Positions 1 through 5,204 of a stretch of 7,810 nucleotides of DNA are shown in pieces; position 1 is the first letter of the stretch; every line of letters starts with the position of its first letter. The stretch is taken from contig JBGSKV010000010.1 of assembly GCA_041740975.1 (NCBI GenBank), forward strand, positions 1-7,810, written 5' to 3'. The notes beneath the pieces are model-generated. The model saw only the letters and a program-made list of their open reading frames with translations. It did no database searches and was not told the DNA's origin. The position numbers were made by a program, and so were the translations under genes. The stretch is from JBGSKV01 sp041740975 (lineage in GTDB: Bacteria > Bdellovibrionota_B > Oligoflexia > Oligoflexales > JALZUQ01).

Positions 1-360
1 CGCATTCTGGCACAAGCTTCTTTTGCGCATGAACCAGCTTGGTTCACGACGGCGCCGATTAATTGCATTGAAAAAGTCTTAAAAAAAGCCGAACTCACGA
101 AAGATCAAATCGATCAGTACGAAATTAACGAGGCGTTTGCGGTTGTGCCGATGGCGGCGATCCGCGATCTTGGACTCGATCCAAAAAAAGTGAATCCTTA
201 CGGCGGTGCTGTGGCGCTTGGCCATCCGATTGGAGCCAGTGGGACACGGGTGCTCGTTTCGCTTATCAATGGTTTGCAAGAGTCGGGTGGACGTTATGGT
301 CTGGCGACGCTTTGTATTGGCGGTGGCGAAGCCAGCGCAATCGTCATTGAGAAACTATAG
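1..360 (+). CDS. Thiolase (acetyl-CoA C-acetyltransferase type), C-terminal 119 residues only
   Basis: Reading frame 1 is open from the window edge to a TAG at 358-360, so the gene is 5'-truncated by the window rather than broken. Thiolases of about 390 residues condense two acetyl-CoA to acetoacetyl-CoA or run the reverse thiolysis in beta-oxidation, in the cytoplasm. Three C-terminal family signatures are visible. They are NEAFA (codons 43-47), the active-site histidine block GGAVALGHPIGASG with His at 223-225, and the C-x-GGGEA block with the catalytic proton-shuttling Cys at 313-315. The nucleophilic Cys of the N-terminal half lies outside the window. Biosynthetic (AtoB/PhaA) and degradative (FadA) members share these motifs, so the substrate cannot be decided and no symbol is given. 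It is followed at once by a strong terminator, so it is the last gene of its transcript. Confidence 0.96.
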   Translation, partial: RILAQASFAHEPAWFTTAPINCIEKVLKKAELTKDQIDQYEINEAFAVVPMAAIRDLGLDPKKVNPYGGAVALGHPIGASGTRVLVSLINGLQESGGRYGLATLCIGGGEASAIVIEKL

Positions 361-401
361 TTTTTTGAACACTCGCTGCGCGAGTGAGGGTTGTTTTAAA
401 T

Positions 402-437
402 AAGCTCCGCCTATCACAGGCGGAGCTTTTGTTTTTG
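402..437 (+). terminator. Intrinsic terminator of the thiolase gene
   Basis: An 11-bp perfect stem (402-412 with 418-428) closes the 5-nt loop ATCAC. It is followed by a T-rich tract interrupted by a single G (to 437). It sits 41 bases after the thiolase stop codon, in the right orientation. A smaller 6-bp hairpin (370-375 with 381-386) lies just before it and lacks its own T tract. The terminator stem contains both orientations of the GCGGAGC heptamer that recurs in the following 400 bases. Confidence 0.9.
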
Positions 438-543
438 TGAAGTATTGGCGCAATCCTCCCGGTATTCTCTCGTCTGGATTGCTCGGTCATAAAATTCCCT
501 CGAAAATCCATCCGACAGAACACCGGCTCGTTTGCGCCAGCAC

Positions 544-653
544 ATCCCAAGCACAAAGTTTCCGCCAGTGAGGCTCCGCCAACTTGGGATACGTCAATCG
601 CGCTATCGTTGCGGATGCAACCCGTGCGGGTACGCACCCGTGTGCGGAGCCTC
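544..653. repeat. Two mutually exclusive inverted-repeat pairings
   Basis: The octamer ATCCCAAG at 544-551 can pair with CTTGGGAT at 583-590. Alternatively GAGGCTCCGC at 570-579, which lies inside that loop, can pair with GCGGAGCCTC at 644-653. The second stem would enclose three small hairpins (GTTGC/GCAAC at 608-621, ACCC/GGGT at 620-631, CGCAC/GTGCG at 633-646); the first two share a base or two and could not both form in full. The two large pairings exclude each other because the second arm's partner crosses the first stem, unless a pseudoknot forms. This is direct sequence symmetry; whether it folds in RNA is inference. Confidence 0.6.
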
Positions 654-699
654 GCCGTCACAGTTGTTACCCGATGGTTGGCTGGGACGGTTGAGCCGT

Positions 700-757
700 C
701 TTAGATTTGGCTGGGCATTGAGGCTGCATCAGCCGACACCGCCCAGACAAATCTAAG
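700..757. repeat. Long near-perfect stem-loop
   Basis: A 10-bp perfect arm (700-709 with 748-757) is followed, after a single G-A mismatch, by a 6-bp arm (711-716 with 741-746). After a small internal loop there is a 5-bp hairpin (722-726 with 730-734, loop CAT). No T run follows on either strand, so it is not an intrinsic terminator. No flanking target-site duplication or transposase is visible. It is immediately preceded by another hairpin (686-690 with 696-700). Structure of this quality in non-coding DNA points to an RNA fold or a protein-bound palindrome. Confidence 0.75.
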
Positions 758-829
758 CCGGGAGAACCGGGCCAATCAAACATAGAAATGAAAACTGTGA
801 ATGTGAAAGGCGGAGCAAATTTAGATATC

Positions 830-846
830 CGGCCGCGGAGCGGCCG
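830..846. repeat. GC-only hairpin downstream of the TPR/cNMP gene
   Basis: CGGCCGC at 830-836 pairs with GCGGCCG at 840-846 across the 3-nt loop GGA. It lies 26 bases past the stop codon of the minus-strand gene. No T tract follows it in that direction, so it is better read as a transcript-stabilising 3' hairpin or REP-like element than as a classical terminator. Its right half carries another copy of GCGGAGC (835-841). Confidence 0.65.
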
Positions 847-871
847 AATGTTCATTAAACTATGGATTAAA

Positions 872-2425
872 TTACGATGCGGCTTGAAATTGTTGTGGTA
901 CGACTTCCGGTTCAACTTTTTGATTCGCCATACGCACGGCGTTTTGAAATAAAACTCGTGTTAGACGACCATCTTTATCCATCATCGACCGAAGCTCATT
1001 GGTTTCAATAAAGTGTACGACACAGGTTGTTTTGGCTTCAAAACTGCGACCGGTTCTTTGATTCAATAAGAGATCAAGATGACCGAAGCATTCACCTTCC
1101 GCATGCATGCGGTGGTCTTGGCCATTTTGTTTCGACGTGGCAAACCCAGACAACAAGATAAATATCCCCTTCGGAATCGCATCTTCCGCCAAGATTTCTT
1201 GTCCGTCTTTGTAAGTCGACGTGCGGCCGGCGATCCAAAAACGGCGCTTTTGCTCAGGTGTTAAGCGATGAAACAAATTGCAATCTTCCAATACCTGACG
1301 CTTAGTCTGAGTGTTTCCTGCATTGCTTAGCTGGCTCTCCAGCGGCAAGACATTTTCAGACTGGCGTTCTTTCGTTGTTTTACGTTCGGCAATCATGCGA
1401 GAAACCCGTTGTACCGAATCCTCGTCGCCGGCTTGACTGTAGCAGCTCAGCGCCTGAATGAGATCGCCCACATCTTCATAAGTCTTACCAGCGACGTCGT
1501 ATTGGCCAAGCTTTTCTTGGGCCATTGCTAAGCTCACGCGGTCTTTATTCATTCGGAAAAGTTCGACCAAACGTTCGCCGTGCGGATTGCCTAGAGAGAT
1601 TTGACCGATCATCGAAGCGATAGCTTTAGAATCCGCATTTTTGTAAAGTTTTGAAGCTTCTTCCATTTTGTTGTCTTTGGCGAGACTAAAGATGATATCG
1701 CCAAGGTAATTTTCTTGGACGAGAGCATGTACGACTTCAGGGGTGTATTCACTTTTGTGCATGAACTCTTCGATCAAGCGTAGTTCATGACGATTGAGGT
1801 TGTAGTCATGCAAATGCAGGTTTTCTCGCAGATATTCCTTGAGATGCTCGTAGGCTTGATCGGATTCGCCCGAAAAATGCAAGCAGCGCGCGACGTCGCG
1901 TGTGTGATGGATTTTTCGGTAAGACTGCGCCGCATTCGTGTAGTCACGGTTTTTCTCAAACATCCGCGCCGCTTCGAGATAACGTCCCATCGTATGCAAA
2001 CACTTCGCGACTTCAATGGGCATCTTGGCCATCTTAAAGCAATGAACGGCGTGATCCCATTTACCAGCCCGCGCATAGATGACACCGGCCCGATGAGGGC
2101 GATTAATTCTTAGGAGAATTTCGGCTGCAATGTCGACATAGCCATTCTTTTCGAGGATAGAGACAGATTTGCGGACCATACCGATGGATTCCAAAATCCG
2201 TGCGGCATCTTTGATATTTTTTTCAGAAATAAGCTTTTGTGCATGTTTATAGAGTTTGCGTTGTTCGACGCCAAGTGAAGCTTCTTCATCACGACGACGT
2301 TCATGCGGCTGAATCTTTTGTTTTGGATGGACTTTCTCGATGACACGCCAGCCCAGCATCCCCAATAAAAAGAACACTGCGATCACAGTCGCGGTCACAA
2401 TGAACAATATTGTGATAATAGGCAT
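872..2425 (-). CDS. Membrane-anchored helical-repeat protein with C-terminal cyclic-nucleotide-binding-like domain
   Basis: The 517-residue protein starts with one hydrophobic helix (about residues 2-26). A strongly basic stretch follows (KVHPKQK...HERRR), so the bulk should face the cytoplasm. Residues about 50-350 form degenerate TPR/HEAT-like helical pairs (patterns such as GRYLEAARMFEKNRDY and LGQYDVAGKTYEDVGDL), a protein-interaction solenoid. A polar linker (about 350-383) leads to a CRP-like cyclic-nucleotide-binding fold (about 384-500). It has the LFHRLTPEQ entry, KDGQEI and GIFILLSGF strands, and an AKTTC segment that aligns with AKTAC of CRP. The phosphate-binding cassette departs from consensus: the FGE position reads FGH (His449), and the Arg is shifted (Arg457 or Arg460). 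Nucleotide binding is therefore uncertain. There is no DNA-binding domain, so it is more likely a membrane signalling or scaffold protein than a transcription factor. The ATG at 2425 was chosen because GGAGG sits 5 bases upstream. The gene is transcribed divergently from rppH. Confidence 0.85.
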   Translation of the reverse strand: MPIITILFIVTATVIAVFFLLGMLGWRVIEKVHPKQKIQPHERRRDEEASLGVEQRKLYKHAQKLISEKNIKDAARILESIGMVRKSVSILEKNGYVDIAAEILLRINRPHRAGVIYARAGKWDHAVHCFKMAKMPIEVAKCLHTMGRYLEAARMFEKNRDYTNAAQSYRKIHHTRDVARCLHFSGESDQAYEHLKEYLRENLHLHDYNLNRHELRLIEEFMHKSEYTPEVVHALVQENYLGDIIFSLAKDNKMEEASKLYKNADSKAIASMIGQISLGNPHGERLVELFRMNKDRVSLAMAQEKLGQYDVAGKTYEDVGDLIQALSCYSQAGDEDSVQRVSRMIAERKTTKERQSENVLPLESQLSNAGNTQTKRQVLEDCNLFHRLTPEQKRRFWIAGRTSTYKDGQEILAEDAIPKGIFILLSGFATSKQNGQDHRMHAEGECFGHLDLLLNQRTGRSFEAKTTCVVHFIETNELRSMMDKDGRLTRVLFQNAVRMANQKVEPEVVPQQFQAAS

Positions 2426-2430
2426 CCAAT

Positions 2431-2435
2431 CCTCC
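2431..2435 (-). promoter_or_regulatory. Shine-Dalgarno site that decides the start of the TPR/cNMP gene
   Basis: On the minus strand GGAGG lies exactly 5 bases before the ATG whose first base is 2425. The in-frame GTG at 2446 would add seven polar residues in front of the membrane helix. It has no purine-rich ribosome site and would place this SD inside the coding sequence. Confidence 0.8.
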
Positions 2436-2446
2436 AATGCTTTCAC

Positions 2447-2553
2447 CTAGTTGCTATCGGTATTTTTGCGCGAAAACTAAACCCCAAAAGGCGTAATTTG
2501 CCGATTTAATTTGAAAAATTGCGTCCCTTTCGGCATCTTAAAGAGAGGGAGTC
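2447..2553. promoter_or_regulatory. Divergent intergenic region between the TPR/cNMP gene and rppH
   Basis: Both genes must be read outward from this AT-rich gap of 107 bases. For rppH, a TTTAAT hexamer at 2505-2510 matches the sigma-70 -10 box in 5 of 6 positions and would give a leader of about 37 bases, but no good -35 lies in front of it. A TTGAAA at 2511-2516 looks like a -35, yet would place the start of transcription on the ribosome site. For the minus strand I see no clear box. A purine-rich SD (GAGGGAG, 2545-2551) precedes the rppH ATG. Confidence 0.3.
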
Positions 2554-3033
2554 ATGAGAATGAGCCTAAAGCCAGCAAAGCCTATATCGAGACCTCTGCG
2601 CCCCTGTGTTTTGGGAGTGTTTCGTGACGCAAATAACAATGTTCTCGTCTGCGAACGAGCCGACGAACCGGGCAGTTGGCAGCTTCCTCAAGGAGGAGTG
2701 GAATCCGGAGAAAACGCCGAGCAGGCAGTCATGCGAGAGATGGAAGAAGAATTAGGCGTCAATCAGTTCAAGTTGGTAGCCACCGCTCTTACCACAGTAG
2801 ACTATACGTTTCCTGATACACTTCAGAAACCAATAACTAAAAAGTTTAGTGGCCAAAGTCAAATTTGGTACCTATTGGAGTTTCAGTCTAGCTGTGAACC
2901 AAAATTAGAATGTGCGGAAACCAGAGAGTTTGTCGATTGGCGCTGGGTATCGGTGCAGAATGCGCTAGAATTAGCTGTAGATTGGAAGAAAGATTCGTAC
3001 CGTCGGGGATTTGAGAAGTTTTATTTACTTTAG
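2554..3033 (+). CDS. rppH: RNA pyrophosphohydrolase (Nudix family, RppH/NudH)
   Basis: RppH removes pyrophosphate from the 5'-triphosphate end of transcripts and so opens them to RNase E-type decay; family members also hydrolyse diadenosine polyphosphates. The 159-residue protein has a perfect Nudix box, G47-x5-E53-x7-R61-E62-M-x-E65-E66-x-G68-V69, with E62, E65 and E66 as the expected metal ligands. RppH-specific surroundings are present: SWQLPQGG just before the box, GQSQIWYLL (100-108), EFVDWRWVS (125-133) and KKDSYRR near the C-terminus. All align with E. coli RppH (about 176 residues). The N-terminus is longer by roughly ten basic residues; an alternative ATG lies two codons downstream at 2560. 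The stop is followed after 8 bases by the next gene, whose ribosome site overlaps this TAG, so the pair is probably co-translated. Confidence 0.93.
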   Translation: MRMSLKPAKPISRPLRPCVLGVFRDANNNVLVCERADEPGSWQLPQGGVESGENAEQAVMREMEEELGVNQFKLVATALTTVDYTFPDTLQKPITKKFSGQSQIWYLLEFQSSCEPKLECAETREFVDWRWVSVQNALELAVDWKKDSYRRGFEKFYLL

Positions 3034-3041
3034 GGAATATT

Positions 3042-3479
3042 ATGCCAAGACTTGGACTTTTTAATATTGCTTTAGGATTTGGCGTTTTATTTTTTGCCGC
3101 TTCAGCCGGAATTTTTTTATCAAATGACGTCACTAAGTACATCGTACACGATAAAGAACTACTCGATAGTTGGTCCTATATATTAAAACGTAGCGCCCAT
3201 GCTCATACCAACTTGTTTGGTATGCTCCATGTTTTGTTCGGCTTGACGATTCCCTATTCGCTTTTAAATTCAAAAATGAAACTTGCTCAAACTATTGGGT
3301 TTGGATGTGGAACAGCGGCGATGGCGTTTGGTATGCTTTGGCAGGCCTGGCAAGGTCCGCGCGATTCGATTTATGATGCGACTGGATTTATTCTGGGTAC
3401 GTTACTGAGTTTGTCACTTTTAGCGATGATCACGCACGCGGCTGGGGTGTTTGCGAAGTTTAATAAACGAGAAGCTTAG
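3042..3479 (+). CDS. Small four-helix membrane protein with HAH motif, function unknown
   Basis: The 145-residue protein is very hydrophobic, with four predicted membrane helices at about 4-26, 53-75, 82-103 and 113-137. Helix 2 begins with HAHTNLFGMLHV, giving H53, H55 and H63 on or near one face; H132 lies in helix 4. Similar His-Ala-His openings occur in helices of heme-copper-oxidase-like and other small uncharacterised membrane proteins. Heme or metal binding is therefore conceivable, but the protein is too short to be an oxidase subunit, and I do not recognise the family. The AGGGA ribosome site (3032-3036) overlaps the rppH stop codon and is 5 bases from the ATG, so translation is probably coupled to rppH. 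There is no obvious functional link to RNA decapping. Confidence 0.8.
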   Translation: MPRLGLFNIALGFGVLFFAASAGIFLSNDVTKYIVHDKELLDSWSYILKRSAHAHTNLFGMLHVLFGLTIPYSLLNSKMKLAQTIGFGCGTAAMAFGMLWQAWQGPRDSIYDATGFILGTLLSLSLLAMITHAAGVFAKFNKREA

Positions 3480-3514
3480 TCCAGCGCAAAGCGCTGGGCT
3501 TAGCTGGCCTTTTT
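3478..3514 (+). terminator. Hairpin at the convergent gene end, probable terminator
   Basis: A 10-bp stem with one G-T wobble (3478-3487 with 3491-3500, loop AAA) overlaps the plus-strand TAG at 3477-3479 and the last base of the minus-strand TAA at 3500-3502. On the plus strand a TTTTT run follows at 3510-3514, nine bases beyond the stem, which is farther than ideal. On the minus strand no T run follows. It is therefore a plausible but imperfect terminator, acting mainly for the rppH transcript. Confidence 0.5.
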
Positions 3515-4051
3515 AAGTTCTGCTTTCAGTTCAGCAAAAACTTGTTCAGCTTGATGAATAAGATTAGGTTCTACAGACAAGCTCTTAATCTTGGCTTTGC
3601 CGCGCAAAATATCACGTAATTTCTTATTGTCAGCAATGATGCCTTTTAGAACCTTGAGTTTTTCTCTTTTTTCCATACCCACTTCGATGAGACCGTGAAG
3701 TTCATCTACGGAAAAGGGTTTACGTAAGAATCCATCGGCGACTTCTTCTGTTACATTTTCTTGTTCAGCCGTTAACATGGCTCCGCTGATCAACATGACA
3801 GGAATGGATGAGTCCACGTTGCGGACTTTTTTCATAAGTTGAATGCCATCTGTGCGTGGCATGCGAATGTCGCTGATCACAAGATCCACTTCTTTTTCTT
3901 TGAGCATCTCAACGGCTTCTTTGGCGTTCTTTACGACAATGACGCGGGAGAAGAATTTATTAAGATGAATCTTAAAAAACTTCAAAAGCGTTTGATCATC
4001 ATCGACTACGAGGATGTAACTCGTTCGGTCGTAGTTAATATTGTCGGCCAT
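3500..4051 (-). CDS. Stand-alone response regulator (REC domain with helical tail)
   Basis: The 183-residue protein carries a complete receiver domain (about residues 10-128). The acidic pocket is D17-D18-D19 and the phospho-acceptor is D61 in SDIRMP. The switch Ser is S89 in LISGA, and the invariant K111-P112 follows. The remaining 55-60 residues are charged and helical (REKLKVLKGIIADNKKLRDIL and a Lys/Glu-rich end). There is no DNA-binding, enzymatic or c-di-GMP domain. It thus acts by protein-protein contact, like CheY or Spo0F-type carriers, or as an input piece for a partner. No histidine kinase lies next to it, so it is an orphan here. A strong purine-rich ribosome site (GGGAGGGG) precedes the ATG. 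It shares its 3' end with the convergent membrane-protein gene. Confidence 0.93.
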   Translation of the reverse strand: MADNINYDRTSYILVVDDDQTLLKFFKIHLNKFFSRVIVVKNAKEAVEMLKEKEVDLVISDIRMPRTDGIQLMKKVRNVDSSIPVMLISGAMLTAEQENVTEEVADGFLRKPFSVDELHGLIEVGMEKREKLKVLKGIIADNKKLRDILRGKAKIKSLSVEPNLIHQAEQVFAELKAELKKAS

Positions 4052-4180
4052 GATCCCCTCCCGGAGGCATTACTTAAAAAGATAGCTACAGATACAAAAT
4101 CATTGCTCACAAGATCGGTCTTTTGAGGGAAAACTTAAATCCTTTTATCATATTGGAATTACTAGGAAAAACCCCAGCGC
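4052..4180 (-). promoter_or_regulatory. Leader and likely promoter region of the response regulator gene
   Basis: This gap separates the end of the envelope operon from the response regulator, both on the minus strand. A TATGAT hexamer (complement of 4147-4152) matches the -10 consensus in 5 of 6 positions and would give an untranslated leader of nearly 90 bases. No convincing -35 precedes it. The gap is long enough for its own promoter, so the regulator need not depend on read-through from the operon. Confidence 0.3.
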
Positions 4181-4192
4181 TCACTTGGTGAG
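4167..4192 (-). terminator. Weak candidate terminator after the TPR lipoprotein gene
   Basis: On the minus strand a 5-bp hairpin (CTCAC/GTGAG, arms at 4188-4192 and 4180-4184) overlaps the TGA stop. A run of five T (complement of 4167-4171) follows 8 bases later. An alternative short stem ending closer to the T run (CCAAG with CTGG) is also possible. Both stems are weak, so read-through into the response regulator is likely at some level. Confidence 0.3.
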
Positions 4193-5203
4193 TTCCATAT
4201 AGTTCTTGGCGCTCTCAATCATTGAGTAATGAGATGTTTTATCGTCAATGATGCTTTGCAACAACTTCTTGGCGAAGCCGAGTTCGCGTTTCTCCTGAAT
4301 ATAAACTTCGGCTAGTCGCATTTTAGCAAGTTGCTTACTTGGGTTAGCGCGAATAGCTTGGCCTAGCATATGTTTGCCTTTAGGAACGTCACCATCATAA
4401 TTAATCGCAACGATAGCCATCAGCATCAACGCGTCTGGGTTTTCGGGAGTCGTCTTTAGAGCTTTTTCGAGGTCCGTTTTGGCTTCGGCATACTTTTCTT
4501 TCTGAAGGAGAATGCCCGCTCGATTGATGAGCGCGTCATTCAATTCTGGATCCATCTGAAGGGTATAGTTAAACCAATCCAAAGCCAAATCGTTACTACC
4601 CATATTCTTGTGAATAAGGCCCATAGCATTCAAAAGTTTTGGATTCTTCGGGTTCGCTTCTAGTGCCGACGAAAGTACAAATTTAGACACGTCTGGCTTC
4701 AAATTTTTCAAGTAAGCCATACTTAGGTGAATATAACCTGGGATAAACTTGTTATTTAATGCCGTTAGATCACGAAAAATTGCGCGCGACTTTTGTTGAA
4801 AGCCCCGGCGTTCATTATCTAAACCTTCTAGAAAAAGACGGCAAAACTTCTCTTCATCAGAGTTTTTTTCAGTGACATTTTTTTTGACGATTTTCATTAG
4901 GCTATTGAATTCATCGAACTTGCCTTGTTGGAACCGAATAAAAGCCAACTTCACTAAGTCTTCGTTAGCGCCAGTTTTATTGTAAACATCTGCTGTCATC
5001 TGAGCGGCTTGCAAACTTATCTCGCCTTCCAAGCTAAATGCGTTCTCAAAATCGTTTTGAATGGGTTTCGCAAACTCTAAGGCAATCGCCTCAGGGCTAC
5101 CCATCGTCAGGGCCTTTTCGGTAGCTACTTTTTCTTCATATTTAGTCTGGTTTGTCTGACAAGCCATGAGAATCAAGCAACTTAAAATAATGAAATGCTT
5201 CAT
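4181..5203 (-). CDS. TPR-repeat lipoprotein
   Basis: The 340-residue protein begins with a short lipoprotein signal peptide ending in the lipobox L12-M-A-C15, followed by Gln rather than Asp. By the usual +2 rule it should be sorted to the outer membrane. After a variable helical segment come several canonical TPR units in the second half. Markers are GYIHLSMAYLKN, NPKLLNAMGLIHKNMG, NDALINRAGILLQKEKYAEA, NPDALMLMAIVAIN and AKMRLAEVYIQEKR. TPR lipoproteins act as scaffolds in assembly of outer-membrane or trans-envelope complexes (PilF/PilW, BamD and the gliding-motility lipoprotein AglT/GltE are examples); which applies here is not shown. The ATG follows the stop of the upstream gene by one base, with AGGGAG (complement of 5212-5217) as ribosome site inside that gene. 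It is the last gene of the operon. Confidence 0.9.
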   Translation of the reverse strand: MKHFIILSCLILMACQTNQTKYEEKVATEKALTMGSPEAIALEFAKPIQNDFENAFSLEGEISLQAAQMTADVYNKTGANEDLVKLAFIRFQQGKFDEFNSLMKIVKKNVTEKNSDEEKFCRLFLEGLDNERRGFQQKSRAIFRDLTALNNKFIPGYIHLSMAYLKNLKPDVSKFVLSSALEANPKNPKLLNAMGLIHKNMGSNDLALDWFNYTLQMDPELNDALINRAGILLQKEKYAEAKTDLEKALKTTPENPDALMLMAIVAINYDGDVPKGKHMLGQAIRANPSKQLAKMRLAEVYIQEKRELGFAKKLLQSIIDDKTSHYSMIESAKNYMELTK

Positions 5204-5204
5204 A

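Larger units (their letters stand above)
438..871. other. GC-rich gene-free stretch full of inverted repeats; possible structured RNA
   Basis: No open frame here has a ribosome binding site, a recognisable motif or a normal composition. What is present is dense secondary-structure potential. There is an IR at 450-456/476-482. An 8-bp pair at 544-551/583-590 competes with a 10-bp pair at 570-579/644-653. Small hairpins lie at 608-621, 620-631 and 633-646. A hairpin at 686-700 abuts a long stem-loop at 700-757, and a 7-bp hairpin with a 3-nt loop lies at 830-846. The 9-mer TTGGCTGGG is directly repeated at 678 and 707. The stretch lies between the thiolase terminator and the stop of the minus-strand gene, so it could be that gene's long 3' UTR, an independent small RNA on either strand, or a cluster of REP-like palindromes. 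I recognise no Rfam family in it. Confidence 0.5.

Noticed and set aside
404..841. CRISPR-like array from the repeated GCGGAGC
   Set aside because: The repeats are only 7 bases, alternate in orientation and are irregularly spaced, with no cas genes.
830..846. Hairpin as an intrinsic terminator of the TPR/cNMP gene
   Set aside because: No T run follows on the minus strand; kept only as a hairpin.
438..871. Possible known RNA: c-di-GMP riboswitch (as reported in Bdellovibrio), cobalamin or TPP riboswitch, tmRNA, SRP RNA, RNase P RNA
   Set aside because: I compared both strands by eye with the conserved cores of these families and found none of them. A covariance-model search would be decisive but could not be run.
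344..915. Open frames in the gap: minus 344-661, plus 532-756, minus 667-915
   Set aside because: They overlap each other and the inverted repeats, have no ribosome site or recognisable motif, show low-complexity Arg/Pro/Ser-rich translations, and one runs into the end of the real minus-strand gene. They are better explained as chance frames in GC-rich structured DNA.
1774..2346. Alternative frames inside the TPR/cNMP gene (minus 1774-2085, plus 1787-2113, minus 2110-2346)
   Set aside because: They are fully nested in a gene with clear domain content, and their translations show no family features.
2511..2540. TTGAAA ... ATCTTA as the sigma-70 promoter of rppH
   Set aside because: The -10 match is poor and transcription would begin on or next to the ribosome binding site.
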